Position numbers and translations under genes: made by a program. The notes under the pieces are model-generated. The model was not told the origin of the DNA and did not search any database. It saw only the letters and a list, made by a program, of their open reading frames with translations. From JAVVSR01 sp036654095 (GTDB lineage: Bacteria; Bacillota; Clostridia; Christensenellales; CAG-917), in assembly GCA_036654095.1 (NCBI GenBank), contig JAVVSR010000002.1, positions 1-64,000 on the forward strand: 64,000 nucleotides of DNA. The letters are read 5' to 3'. Below are positions 1 through 10,190 of this stretch, one piece after another; positions within the stretch are counted from its first letter, which is position 1, and the number at the start of each line of letters is the position of its first letter.

Positions 1-545
<545 letters not shown>

Positions 546-554
546 AATAAAAAT

Positions 555-583
555 ATTGTAGATACAAATAAAAGTTTTGTCAA
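555..583 (-). promoter_or_regulatory. Sigma-A-type promoter for the 164-aa gene
   Basis: On the minus strand TTGACA (583-578) is followed after exactly 17 bases by TACAAT (560-555). The predicted start falls near 548, only about 3 bases before the ATG at 545. It stands back to back with the tRNA-Glu promoter. Confidence 0.75.
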
Positions 584-598
584 GTGGCTATAAAACGC

Positions 599-627
599 TT
601 GTAAAAAAAAATAAAAAATGATATAAT
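599..627 (+). promoter_or_regulatory. Promoter of tRNA-Glu
   Basis: TTGTAA (599-604) and TATAAT (622-627) are spaced by 17 bases and lie 22 bases upstream of the tRNA. Confidence 0.75.
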
Positions 628-649
628 CCATTCGCTGTATAAAGCATAT

Positions 650-724
650 GCCCTTATGGTCAAGTGGTTAAGACGCCGCCCTCTCACGGCGGAATCAGGG
701 GTTCAACTCCCCTTGGGGGTGCCA
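650..724 (+). tRNA. tRNA-Glu (anticodon CTC)
   Basis: A complete cloverleaf can be folded by eye. The acceptor stem GCCCTTA pairs with TGGGGGT using G-U pairs, the discriminator is G and CCA is encoded. The anticodon stem CCGCC/GGCGG encloses the loop CTCTCAC, giving anticodon CTC, which reads GAG. The T arm is AGGGG-TTCAACT-CCCCT. It stands alone with its own promoter and terminator. Confidence 0.95.
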
Positions 725-733
725 CCACAAAAA

Positions 734-780
734 AGCTATTGATTTTGTATTAAATTAGATACAAAATCAATAGCTTTTTT
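734..780 (+). terminator. Intrinsic terminator of tRNA-Glu
   Basis: A 17-bp perfect stem (AGCTATTGATTTTGTAT, 734-750, against 759-775) with an 8-base loop, followed by a T run. It ends the single-tRNA transcript 10 bases after CCA. Confidence 0.9.
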
Positions 781-821
781 ACATATCGCGCTTATAGTGT
801 TTTAGATTTAAGTTTGATATA

Positions 822-985
822 TAATGTTAGCTTGTTTTTTAATATTGATTTATTTATGTAATGTTAGATTGTTTTTATAATATTGACTAATTTATGTAAT
901 GTTAGATTGTTTTTATAATATTGACTAATTTATATGATATTAGTTTGTTTTTTAATATTTACTTATTTATATAATGTTGGGTTAT
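822..985. repeat. Four degenerate copies of a 37/38-bp tandem repeat
   Basis: The unit begins GTTAGATTG, continues with T-rich sequence and ends TATGTAAT. Copies start at about 826, 863, 901 and 939, with a fifth partial copy at 976. The two middle copies are almost identical. It lies in the 355-base gap between the tRNA terminator and the next gene; no ORF or RNA fold was found, and the rest of the gap (986-1079) holds nothing recognisable. Confidence 0.85.
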
Positions 986-1079
986 AGCGAAATTCATTTA
1001 CCGTGCCTAATGTAATTTTAATGAACTATTTAATTTATTAAACATTAAATTATTTGTCAATAAATTTTAAAAGCTCCAA

Positions 1080-1110
1080 TAAAAAGGGCTGTCACAAAAG
1101 TGACAGCCCT
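1080..1110 (-). terminator. Intrinsic terminator of the 484-aa secreted protein gene
   Basis: Perfect 11-bp GC-rich stem (AGGGCTGTCAC, 1085-1095, with GTGACAGCCCT, 1100-1110) and an AAAA loop. On the minus strand it is followed by a T run (plus-strand A run at 1080-1084), 23 bases after the stop codon at 1134. Confidence 0.9.
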
Positions 1111-1133
1111 AAAACATTTTAAGTGTTATTCAA

Positions 1134-2588
1134 TTACGCTGCTCTATAAGCGTCCGATTCGGCTTTCGCCTCTGGCCATGTTTCAATATATTTTGAAATA
1201 TCGCAATCATCTTCATTGTAGAAATACACGTCACTGTATAGGAAGTCAGAACCAACAGCAAAACTCATAACGCTTGCGCTCCAGTTTTCATTGTGCGCAT
1301 AGGTACGATACATACCATTTTTCCACAAGTCAATTTTAATTTCAACCTCGTTGTAACTTGCTTTTTGGTCGCCTGCGCCGTCACGTACAGCGGCAACAGT
1401 ATAAGCGGTCGAGCGAGGGTCATCCAAATTTAACAAAACTTCAAAAGTGATACCACCCCACTCATTAATTTTCAAAACAAATTTTCTAGTGTCTTCAGGT
1501 TCAGTATTGAGATAATTATTAAGTTCATCAAAATCCATAATTGTGTCATTCAATCCGCCAAAGTCAGCTTCCATAGTGTGAGCGCATTTTTGATAGCCAC
1601 GTCTTGTGTATGGAGTACTAACGCCAGCCTGGCCTTTTTCAAACATAGGTTTTGACTGAGCTAAATAGGTTTCGGCATTTTTGACACCACTCTTGTCGCT
1701 AAAAAATGAAGGTTCAAAAACCATAGGGTCGGTATAGCCTTTACTTAAAGACAACCAATCAGTTGTAGGCACGTTTTTTTCATTAAGTTTTGAGTTATTA
1801 GCCCTTACATATAAAGTTTTGTCCATTTTATCATTGCAATATCTACGCTCAGCGCACTTTAACTCAAGCATATCATTAAGTTGTTTCTCAACATTTGGAA
1901 GAGCTGCAAACAAATCAACACCGCCGTCGATACGATAATCTTGACGATACATCTCATTATTTTTACGAATTTCTAAAATATCAAGGTTGATACGATTATG
2001 CAAGCCAATCGCGAGGTTGTCGGTAAATGTAACAGAATAGTAACCAGCCGAATCAGCGTTTACATATTGAGCGTTAGCATACCAATAAAGGCCAACAACC
2101 AACTTTTTCTTTTCAGCGGGAGTTAAAGCATCTATGCCCGCTTGGTCAGCAGGGACATCAACTGTAAAAGCAGTATTCACATCCCAACCATCGGCATAGT
2201 TGTTTGCATCGGGAGCATAAACTGTAATTGTTTTGCCTAAAATAGAAGTTTCTGGAATTTTTGTATTTTCTTCCCAAGGAGGTAAAATAGCAACTTCACG
2301 TAATGTTTGGAAGTGATTGATAGTACGAGGAAGTATTTCACCCGATATCTTATCCTTTCCGCCCCAACCTTTTAACGTTTCAGTACGAAGGTCATACGCT
2401 GCTTTATTTTCAGGAGAAGCGGCAACCCATTTTTCAATGATACTTGATGGAGACTTGTCTGACATACCCCACGGATTGATAGCTGACTGCACGTTCACTT
2501 TGACAGGCGCCCATCCCAAAAACACGACAGCTACTGTTGCCAAACACAAAACGCCAACAACAATTTTTTTAGCAATTCCAATCTTCAT
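1134..2588 (-). CDS. Secreted or membrane-anchored protein of unknown function
   Basis: 484 residues when started at the ATG at 2588, which has GAGG five bases upstream; an ATG five codons earlier (2603) lacks a good site. The N-terminus is MKIGIAKK followed by a hydrophobic stretch (about residues 7-26), fitting a signal peptide or signal anchor, so the rest is probably outside the membrane. The mature part is polar, rich in Asn, Asp, Tyr and Trp, and contains scattered Cys. I recognise no domain. It has its own promoter and terminator, so is monocistronic, and is divergent from the large metallophosphoesterase gene. The two promoters share the -35 TTGCTT, which could mean joint expression, but that is inference. 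Confidence 0.8.
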   Translation of the reverse strand: MKIGIAKKIVVGVLCLATVAVVFLGWAPVKVNVQSAINPWGMSDKSPSSIIEKWVAASPENKAAYDLRTETLKGWGGKDKISGEILPRTINHFQTLREVAILPPWEENTKIPETSILGKTITVYAPDANNYADGWDVNTAFTVDVPADQAGIDALTPAEKKKLVVGLYWYANAQYVNADSAGYYSVTFTDNLAIGLHNRINLDILEIRKNNEMYRQDYRIDGGVDLFAALPNVEKQLNDMLELKCAERRYCNDKMDKTLYVRANNSKLNEKNVPTTDWLSLSKGYTDPMVFEPSFFSDKSGVKNAETYLAQSKPMFEKGQAGVSTPYTRRGYQKCAHTMEADFGGLNDTIMDFDELNNYLNTEPEDTRKFVLKINEWGGITFEVLLNLDDPRSTAYTVAAVRDGAGDQKASYNEVEIKIDLWKNGMYRTYAHNENWSASVMSFAVGSDFLYSDVYFYNEDDCDISKYIETWPEAKAESDAYRAA

Positions 2589-2659
2589 AATTACCTCACT
2601 CATAAATTATAGTGTATTAATAAGCCAAATTTACTTACAAAAACCAATAACCTTTTTTC

Positions 2660-2688
2660 ATAATACTATTTTTCCAATAAAAAAGCAA
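2660..2688 (-). promoter_or_regulatory. Promoter of the 484-aa secreted protein gene
   Basis: Minus strand TTGCTT (2688-2683), 17-base spacer, TATTAT (2665-2660), about 70 bases upstream of the chosen ATG. Confidence 0.6.
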
Positions 2689-2779
2689 CAATTTTCAAAC
2701 GTAATGTTTTAAAAAAACAAATATTATTGTAAATAGTATCTAAACAAGTGGATATAAGTATTCAATTTTTAAAATTAGT

Positions 2780-2808
2780 TTGCTTATTTAAAATATAATT
2801 GATATAAT
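2780..2808 (+). promoter_or_regulatory. Promoter of the dual metallophosphoesterase gene
   Basis: TTGCTT (2780-2785), 17-base spacer, TATAAT (2803-2808). AGGAGG (2826-2831) then precedes the ATG by five bases. Confidence 0.75.
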
Positions 2809-2836
2809 ATTATCACGAAATATTTAGGAGGAAATT

Positions 2837-5800
2837 ATGAGAAAGAGTATTATAAGAGGCATTTCTTATTGCATAGCGCTCGTGATGATGGTTGCGCTAG
2901 TTTTCGGAATAATTGGTACATCCAATTTAACGGCAAGCGCAGTTGGAGCGCCAATCACGTCGGAAATAAAAATTGCGCACATTACAGACCTGCACTATTT
3001 TCCATTTGAGGATTGCAATGTTAAAGACCCTAACGACAAAAAATCGGATTTTTATATTAAGCTAGCAACCGACACAAAGTTATGTCAGGAAGCAGGCACT
3101 ATATTAAATGCGGTATACAAAAAAATTGTTGCGGAAAATCCCGACTATCTTGTTGTAAGCGGTGATATTACGCGTGACAGCGAATTACAAGCGCATATTG
3201 ATGTAGCGAACGGGCTTAGGTATTTGCAAAACACAATTCGTGAAACAAATCCTGAGTTTCAAATATTTGTAGTTCCTGGCAACCACGACCTAGTAAACAC
3301 AAACGCATCTAAATTTGACGCCAATGGAAGCCGCGCGAAAGATGCCGATGGAAACGTAATTAGCGGCGAAAAGTTAGCAACTTCTGTTTCTGAATTTCCA
3401 AAAATATACGCTGGGTTGGGATATCCTAACCTTACCGCTGAAAATCGCGCAGAATATATTGCTAAATATGTTAGTCACAGCGCGTCATTTGGATTGACGA
3501 CATCATATATCGAGTCAAGCAATCTTCCAAATATTGTGTTTCACCGTTATTCGGACATAATTGGATACCCTACCGCGGACGATAAAGCAGTGAACTGCTT
3601 AACTTATGTGGCTATTATAGATAACGCAAAGGTAGCTGTATGCGGTATAGATAGCACCGAACGCAAAGCCGCCGAAAACATTTTTGGCTGGGAACACGAA
3701 ACAGGCGGTCGCATAACTCAAAATTGTTTAAACTGGCTTTCGGCAAAAACCGCAGCTTCTCGTGAGGCCAACTATACATTAATTGGAACGCTTCATCACA
3801 ATGTTGCGCCGCATTACGCTATGGAAGAAAATTTAACTAAAGACTTTACTTTATACAACTGGGAAGATACCGCCACTTACCTTGCCGACGAAGTTGGCTT
3901 GCGCTATGTATTTACCGGCCATATGCACGCGAGCGACCGCGCGCAATTTACATCATATAAAGGAAACACAATTACCGACTTTGAAACAGGTAGTACCGTT
4001 TCATTGAAAGCGCCATCGCGCTATGTCACAATTTCAAGAACGGAATATGATAATAAGGTTTACGAAGATGTAACGTCACTGGTCATTCCTATTGAGTCGC
4101 TTGAAAATATTCAAAGTTTTCATATTGATAAACCCACAACATTTGAAGTTCATCCCGAGTACTTTGCTTTTCAACAAGTCACCAATTTGACCGATATGAT
4201 TGAAAAAGGGCTGTATGACTTACTTATAAGACGTTTGGTTGACGGGTTCGTAAATGAAGGCCTACAAAGTATGTTATATGATTTAGTTGATGGTGTCATT
4301 CCCCCGAGCCTGTCCTTAGCGGGCTTAAAACTAGAGTTACCGCAAACAGCGCTTATGAAGGTTGTAAATATAGTCCTTGACGATTTGTTTAACAATTTAA
4401 CGTATGTTTACGATGGAAAATCTTATGATAATTTAATTTCTGTGGCGCACGCCCTCGTTAATGGAGTTTTAAATATCGTTGTCTACACCGACGGCGAAGA
4501 AGCGTACACGCTTGAACAAGTTGGCATAAAAATGTATAAAGAACATTTGATTGGCGGAGAAGCCGCCGATTACGCCGCGCTTGACGCTAAATTTAAAGGG
4601 CTGTCGGAACGCCTTTTAACAACAGACTTAAAACAAAACACAATTAAACAGTTAGCAGATATTTTGCTTAACACTTTAATTATGAATAAAGACTCATTAA
4701 TTCCCGTTTTACTTTCACACAAATTTGACATTAGCGGGCTTACATATGACGCTTCAATAACTGACCCCGCCGCCGCTTCAAAACGTTTTACAGCGAAAGA
4801 ACAAGCGGATATAACTAAACTATTTAATGTGCTTAGAGATTTAGCTGGCATTGATATTTTAGAGAAGGGTTACATTTGTCTTAACGAAATAGTTGAATTA
4901 CCGCTTGTACAAAGCTTATTGTCGAAACTTATTGATACAAAAGGTATGCCATTGCTTGATTTCGTTTATGATGCCCTCGGAAAATACTTAACCACAAGTT
5001 TTTACACCGGCTTGGGCGGAATTGTAAACAATATTGTTATGGCATTTTCCATAGACGATACTTTTGACGGCCACACCGCTGACATATCTAAAACCAATTT
5101 CCACGAGTTATACACCTATCGCGTTGACAACGGCTTAAATATGGGTATCACGGTAAACGGAGTTAAGTTTGGGACAGCTTATGACGGCGAACCTCACTTT
5201 ACAACAGCTACGTATGCTGACGGACGTCTTCCCTCACACGCGACCGCCACTTTTGGAGACAAAACAAATACATCGGTAAATTTGTCATTCTATACAAATC
5301 ACGAAGTAAACGGTTTAGTTAAGTATCGCGTAAAGGGTTCGACAGCCGAGTGGAGTACTATTAATTCATCAGTCGAACTGAAACCAGTTGCCTTCCCCCT
5401 TATGGACTTAGGCTTGTTTGCAACATATACAAGCACATCACTAGATAAAAAGGGGACTATACCCGCAACTTTTGCCAATCGAGAAGAAGTTAAAGGCTCG
5501 GTAAAATTTGCAAATATTCATAGTGTGACACTTTCAAACTTACTTCCAAATACTGAGTACGAATATCAGTTAGTAGGTACATTTGAAGACAAAGTGTATC
5601 CAACAAAAACTAAATATTTTAAAACCGCCCTTAGCGAAGGTAGCACAAATGAGTTTACCGTACTCGCTATGACAGACGTTCAGGCTATGCTTAAATCCGA
5701 TTATCAAAACGCTTTAGAGGCATTTGAAAAAATAGAAGTTGCTTATGACTTTATTATAAACTGTGGCGACGTAGTCGATAGTGGCAAAAACACAACTCAA

Positions 5801-7222
5801 TGGAGTTACAGCCAAAATATTTTATCTACTGTTTGGGGCGAAACTTTGACTGTTGTTGCGGCAGGTAACCACGAAGATTCTGACTTTGCGCTAGACAACT
5901 ACTACAACTTCGGAAATGCTCCATCGCAAAAAACCGAAACAGGCGTATATTATAGTTTCAATTATGGAAACGCGCACTTCACTGTTATTAATACTAACGA
6001 CTCTACCGCAAAAGAAGGCTTAGGAAAAGCACAACTTGAATGGTTAGTTGCCGACCTTGCTGCCGCTAAAAATAATCCAAATATTAAGTGGATAGTCGTT
6101 TCACAACACAAAGGCCTTTATTCGGCAGGCTCGCACAGCTATGACAGCGAAGTAATTGCTTTGCGCGGACAACTTTCAAGCATTTACTATGATTATGGCG
6201 TCGACCTTGTTTTGCAAGGACACGACCACGTTTATAACACTACCGAATTTTTAGATAGGCTTGGTAAACCCGTTAATGTTCGTGAAACCGACGGCACTGT
6301 TTTCGCGCCTAAAGGCGTTATGTATGTAACATTAGGGACTATTGGCAACAAATATTATGAATATCGCAAAAATCATATCGTTACCGATGTTTGCAATGAT
6401 ACGCTTACCTACTCGGATATGCTTTCGCAACCCACATATGCGACGCTTACTTTTGCCAACGATAAACTTACAATTTCAAACTATATGGTCGGAAATGAAA
6501 AGTTTAACAAGTCAATTAGCATCAGTAAAACTGCCATAGTTGAGGAAACCGATGTTAAACTTGATAAAATTACATTCGGTGGCGCAATCGTTTCTGACGG
6601 AGCAAATATCTTGGCTACGAAAGATACTCTTCTTAATGCGCTTAATATTGCGCGCTTCGATTTTGGCTCAAACTGCCTAATTACTGTAAATAATGTTACC
6701 GCGCAAGAAAATATCTATAAGGCTTTACATAATGGCGCAAATACTATTTCCATTAAGCTGTTGCCCGAAAACGGCGACGAGGCAGGCGCGAAAGTAATTT
6801 CATTTGGCGTCTATATTTTAAATTACGAGCTGACTGTGAATGGTAAAACATATAATGTTGGCGACACTATTACTGTTCCTAGTAAAACAAAATCCATTGA
6901 CATTAAATACCTAGCCGACGAAAACAACGAAAACGCTGAAACAATTATTGTTGAAAATAACAAATTGAAAAAAGGCGACAATACAGTTGTTGTTAAAGTC
7001 ACTAGCAAAAATGCCGATGGCACAATTTCCACCGATTATACTTATTCTATTAATGTTTATGTAGAAAAGGGTAATTCTAATATTCCGCTTATTTTAGGCG
7101 CTGTTGGCGGCGTCATTCTTGTTGGCGGAGTGGTTTTAGCAATAGTTATGGTTAAGCGTAAAGATAAATCATTAGATAATGGAGATAAAACGGATAAAAA
7201 CTCTGACGATAATGCCGCGTAA
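2837..7222 (+). CDS. Large cell-surface protein with two metallophosphoesterase domains
   Basis: 1461 residues. A signal peptide (about residues 1-36) is followed by a calcineurin-like metallophosphoesterase domain: IAHITDLHYFP (about 47), VVSGDITRD, VPGNHDLV, LHHN and FTGHMHASD. A long helical linker without a known fold follows. Next comes a fibronectin-III-like segment with the purple-acid-phosphatase pattern, then a second metallophosphoesterase: LAMTDVQAM, INCGDVVDSG, AAGNHED, SQHKG and LQGHDHVYN. A cadherin-like/Ig-like region precedes a C-terminal membrane helix (about 1415-1440) and a short charged tail. Known families cleave phosphomonoesters or phosphodiesters with a two-metal site; the actual substrate is unknown. 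Metal ligands appear present in both domains. It has its own promoter, a strong SD and a terminator. Extracellular phosphate or nucleotide scavenging is the likely role (inference). Confidence 0.85.
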   Translation: MRKSIIRGISYCIALVMMVALVFGIIGTSNLTASAVGAPITSEIKIAHITDLHYFPFEDCNVKDPNDKKSDFYIKLATDTKLCQEAGTILNAVYKKIVAENPDYLVVSGDITRDSELQAHIDVANGLRYLQNTIRETNPEFQIFVVPGNHDLVNTNASKFDANGSRAKDADGNVISGEKLATSVSEFPKIYAGLGYPNLTAENRAEYIAKYVSHSASFGLTTSYIESSNLPNIVFHRYSDIIGYPTADDKAVNCLTYVAIIDNAKVAVCGIDSTERKAAENIFGWEHETGGRITQNCLNWLSAKTAASREANYTLIGTLHHNVAPHYAMEENLTKDFTLYNWEDTATYLADEVGLRYVFTGHMHASDRAQFTSYKGNTITDFETGSTVSLKAPSRYVTISRTEYDNKVYEDVTSLVIPIESLENIQSFHIDKPTTFEVHPEYFAFQQVTNLTDMIEKGLYDLLIRRLVDGFVNEGLQSMLYDLVDGVIPPSLSLAGLKLELPQTALMKVVNIVLDDLFNNLTYVYDGKSYDNLISVAHALVNGVLNIVVYTDGEEAYTLEQVGIKMYKEHLIGGEAADYAALDAKFKGLSERLLTTDLKQNTIKQLADILLNTLIMNKDSLIPVLLSHKFDISGLTYDASITDPAAASKRFTAKEQADITKLFNVLRDLAGIDILEKGYICLNEIVELPLVQSLLSKLIDTKGMPLLDFVYDALGKYLTTSFYTGLGGIVNNIVMAFSIDDTFDGHTADISKTNFHELYTYRVDNGLNMGITVNGVKFGTAYDGEPHFTTATYADGRLPSHATATFGDKTNTSVNLSFYTNHEVNGLVKYRVKGSTAEWSTINSSVELKPVAFPLMDLGLFATYTSTSLDKKGTIPATFANREEVKGSVKFANIHSVTLSNLLPNTEYEYQLVGTFEDKVYPTKTKYFKTALSEGSTNEFTVLAMTDVQAMLKSDYQNALEAFEKIEVAYDFIINCGDVVDSGKNTTQWSYSQNILSTVWGETLTVVAAGNHEDSDFALDNYYNFGNAPSQKTETGVYYSFNYGNAHFTVINTNDSTAKEGLGKAQLEWLVADLAAAKNNPNIKWIVVSQHKGLYSAGSHSYDSEVIALRGQLSSIYYDYGVDLVLQGHDHVYNTTEFLDRLGKPVNVRETDGTVFAPKGVMYVTLGTIGNKYYEYRKNHIVTDVCNDTLTYSDMLSQPTYATLTFANDKLTISNYMVGNEKFNKSISISKTAIVEETDVKLDKITFGGAIVSDGANILATKDTLLNALNIARFDFGSNCLITVNNVTAQENIYKALHNGANTISIKLLPENGDEAGAKVISFGVYILNYELTVNGKTYNVGDTITVPSKTKSIDIKYLADENNENAETIIVENNKLKKGDNTVVVKVTSKNADGTISTDYTYSINVYVEKGNSNIPLILGAVGGVILVGGVVLAIVMVKRKDKSLDNGDKTDKNSDDNAA

Positions 7223-7324
7223 TACCTCATCAGTTTGTTGTTATTTTACTTTTTTTAAATCTATTTTGAATGTTTTTAGTTTAATCGCTAGTCACGCTCG
7301 TTAAATAATATCGATATATTTTAA

Positions 7325-7360
7325 AAGCCGTCAAGGATAATCTTGACGGCTTTTATTTTA
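7325..7360. terminator. Bidirectional intrinsic terminator
   Basis: Perfect stem AAAAGCCGTCAAG (7325-7337) with CTTGACGGCTTTT (7344-7356), six-base loop, A run on the left and T run on the right. It separates the convergent metallophosphoesterase and MMPL genes. Confidence 0.9.
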
Positions 7361-7475
7361 TTAAATTATACTAATTAAACAATTCCAAACTTGTTACAAA
7401 ATTATAGCGTTTACAATTTACAATCATTTTCTAACATTATAAACTTATTCTACTCTCGTACAACTTATATGCGCG

Positions 7476-9911
7476 CTATTTGTCAACTTCTTCTTGTTCA
7501 TTAACAACCGCCGTCTGCTCGCAAACATCGTCGCTAATCGGCGCGCCTTCACCTTCAATACTAGGTTCGGTCGCAAGTGTTTTTGCATCATATCCGCAAT
7601 TAGGCTCGTTGTCGACATCTGTATAATCAGCATCTATATCTTCCAAAGCGCGTTCTTTCTTTATCCGTTTGCCCGAACTATCTTTCGGGGGTTTTTTCAT
7701 TGCATTTTTTAAAAATGGCCTATCCATAAACGTCAACACGGCTGGCAATACAAATATTACTAGAACCGCGCTAATTATTGCGCCCCTCGCTATAAGCATA
7801 GTTATTTCAGCTACAATAAGGTTTGATGTCATAAGATAAACACAGAAGCACGCCGCCGCTAAAATTGACGAACTTGTAAGTATTGACATAATCGAGCTTG
7901 TTGTTGCTTGATATGCCGCCTGCGGAGGCATCAATTTTTTTCTAAATTCTCGATACTTCGTCGTTACAAGAATTGCGTAGTCAACCGTACCGCCCATTTG
8001 TATTGAACTTATTATGATATATGACATAAAGTTGATTTGATGGCCTATTAGCTTTTGAATAGCTAAATTTACCCAAATACCAAATTGAATAATAAGCATC
8101 AAAATTAAGCTGTGTTTCAGTGATTTGAAGCTAAAAATCATTATTACTATGATAATTAAAACTGACGCGATAGAAACACGGTTAAAGTCAGTTGGAGTAA
8201 TGAACGCAAAGTCTTTCGCCGCCTGCGCCATACCTGTTACATAATAATCTTGCCCGGGGAAATGCTTAGCAATTAATGCCTGAATATCATTAATTGTTTT
8301 AAACATATCATCACTTTCAATGTTAGAGTTTGTCATTCCAACAGTGTACATACCATAACCGTTGTTTACATACTGCCCCGATTGACTTTTAATTGCGCCA
8401 CCCATTGGGCCCTCTAGCGCTTCCTTAGGAAGTAGCGCGTTAAGCCCTAGCATAAAGCTAACAGCAGGAGAACCATCGGGATTTTTTAGCCCGCGAAGTT
8501 CCTCAATAAAAATGTAGTGTGTCGTCATGCTTTCTTCGCTATCCAAATCGATTGGAACTGAAATGACTAGCTGATTTGCAAGCGTATCAACTTTGTCGTA
8601 AAGCGCGCCCTCTTTAGGCACTTCCTTGACAAAATTAAAGTATCCGTATCCCAAATTGCTTTGAAGCAAAACTGCTGGGAAAATAGCTATTAACAGGCCA
8701 ACAACCACAACTGTCCTATATTTAATTATGCCTTTGACGGGTTTTTTAAATTTTAGGTCAATAGACTTATGTTGCCAGGTTTCCATTTTGTTTCTTAGCA
8801 ATATAACCAAAACAGGTTGGAAGAAAATAACTGTCAAAAAGCTTAATCCAATGCCCTTAGCAAGCACTAACCCCAAGTCCATACCTATTGTGAACCGCAT
8901 AAAGAACAATGCAATAAATCCGCCAACAGTGGTCAACGCGCTTGAAAATACCGCATTAAATGTACGAGGAATTGTTTTTTCCAAGGCCTCAAACGGGTCA
9001 AGCGTTGTGCGTTTTTCCGTTCGATAAGCGTGTAAGAAAAAAACAGCATAGTCCATCGCGAGCGCCAACTGAAGTATCGCAGACGCTGAAAACGTAATTA
9101 TTGATGTGCTTGGTAAAATAATATTGCTTCCTAAATTAAGTATTATTGAAATTCCAAGTGTCGCCAATAAAATAATTGGGTCAATCCAAGATTTCGTAAA
9201 CATAAATAGAATAACCAAAACAATAACAACACCGGCAATACTATATTTCCAAACTTCATCAAGTGTACTTTCAAAAATTGTTTTTGCAAGTTGAGTCGAA
9301 CCGCCAATATAACATTCTGCGCTTGAATTTTCTTGCTCAATAATATCCTCAATAGCGTCGATTGTATCAAACGACTCACTCGACGACGGCCCAAAATTTA
9401 ATGTAATCATCAATACATACGTGTCGTCTGTATCTATGTCGGCAGTTCCGTTGTTGCTGAACATAATATTATCTATATAACTAGGATTATATGGCGAACC
9501 ATCGGGATACTTTTCACCCAACGCTAGCAATAACTTTAAACCCAAAAAGAACTCCGAATCTTTCCACAAACAAGTTGCAACAGCTTTATCCTCAGGCTCT
9601 AAAGCTGTATCCGAAACAACAATATTTTTTCCGTTTTTAGTTAAGTTGCTAATTTTCCCACAGATATTATAAATTTCATCAGACGTCGCGCCCTTAACGC
9701 CAACAATTACGTCAGCCTCTATTCCAAAGTTGTCTTTTAAAAACTTTTGGCCGTCAGATGTCATAGTACCTTTTGGCAAATATGAAGTCAAATCCGAATT
9801 AACTCGTTTAAAAACCGTCGGCAATGCCACGCACGACAAAATTGTCAGCACAACAAACACAACTAATAGAATTTTATACCTTTTTACAATAAACTTAGCT
9901 AGCTTTTTCAT
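7476..9911 (-). CDS. MMPL/RND-family membrane exporter
   Basis: 811 residues from the ATG at 9911 (MKKLAKFIVKRYK). The reading frame continues 37 codons further upstream, but that region contains the promoter and its operator. The protein has two halves, each with one N-terminal helix, a large extracytoplasmic loop and five helices, typical of the RND superfamily. Hydrophobic blocks with SITSILTTLG-type permease motifs are seen around residues 200-370 and 600-740. The C-terminus is a hydrophilic tail of about 80 residues rich in Asp, Glu and Lys. The family uses ion gradients to export lipids, fatty acids or drugs; the substrate here is unknown. It is divergent from a TetR regulator whose likely operator overlaps the exporter promoter. 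Confidence 0.85.
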   Translation of the reverse strand: MKKLAKFIVKRYKILLVVFVVLTILSCVALPTVFKRVNSDLTSYLPKGTMTSDGQKFLKDNFGIEADVIVGVKGATSDEIYNICGKISNLTKNGKNIVVSDTALEPEDKAVATCLWKDSEFFLGLKLLLALGEKYPDGSPYNPSYIDNIMFSNNGTADIDTDDTYVLMITLNFGPSSSESFDTIDAIEDIIEQENSSAECYIGGSTQLAKTIFESTLDEVWKYSIAGVVIVLVILFMFTKSWIDPIILLATLGISIILNLGSNIILPSTSIITFSASAILQLALAMDYAVFFLHAYRTEKRTTLDPFEALEKTIPRTFNAVFSSALTTVGGFIALFFMRFTIGMDLGLVLAKGIGLSFLTVIFFQPVLVILLRNKMETWQHKSIDLKFKKPVKGIIKYRTVVVVGLLIAIFPAVLLQSNLGYGYFNFVKEVPKEGALYDKVDTLANQLVISVPIDLDSEESMTTHYIFIEELRGLKNPDGSPAVSFMLGLNALLPKEALEGPMGGAIKSQSGQYVNNGYGMYTVGMTNSNIESDDMFKTINDIQALIAKHFPGQDYYVTGMAQAAKDFAFITPTDFNRVSIASVLIIIVIMIFSFKSLKHSLILMLIIQFGIWVNLAIQKLIGHQINFMSYIIISSIQMGGTVDYAILVTTKYREFRKKLMPPQAAYQATTSSIMSILTSSSILAAACFCVYLMTSNLIVAEITMLIARGAIISAVLVIFVLPAVLTFMDRPFLKNAMKKPPKDSSGKRIKKERALEDIDADYTDVDNEPNCGYDAKTLATEPSIEGEGAPISDDVCEQTAVVNEQEEVDK

Positions 9912-9985
9912 ATTATTATTACCCAAATGACAAATCAAACATCTATTTAAAACATAAAAATTCAAATCGCCATTTGAAACTCTCC

Positions 9986-10022
9986 TTGACAATATTGTAT
10001 ATACACTTGTACTAATTGTCAA
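9986..10022 (-). promoter_or_regulatory. MMPL promoter with overlapping palindromic operator
   Basis: Minus strand TTGACA (10022-10017), 17-base spacer, TACAAT (9999-9994). Inverted repeats TTGACAAT (9986-9993) and ATTGTCAA (10015-10022) bracket the promoter, and a perfect 10-bp palindrome TGTATATACA (9996-10005) covers its -10 side. This is the arrangement expected for repression by the adjacent TetR protein. Confidence 0.7.
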
Positions 10023-10133
10023 TAAATTTATGGCATTTAATTAGACAAATATAACATAAATTATTATTATCAAAATTTTGGCAGTTTTATTTAAAATTAG
10101 TTATTACTTTTTTTTAATTGAATGACAATTTGC

Positions 10134-10161
10134 TTTACATTTTTAGGTGATGTGTTATAAT
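10134..10161 (+). promoter_or_regulatory. Promoter of the tetR-type gene
   Basis: TTTACA (10134-10139), 16-base spacer, TATAAT (10156-10161). The predicted start near 10168 excludes the ATG at 10167 and supports the one at 10191. Confidence 0.7.
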
Positions 10162-10190
10162 TAAAAATGAATTTACTAAAAGGGGTTTTT

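Noticed and set aside
2317..2712. 131-codon plus-strand ORF
   Set aside because: Most of it is antisense to the secreted protein gene, without SD or recognisable domain, and its end runs across the divergent promoter.
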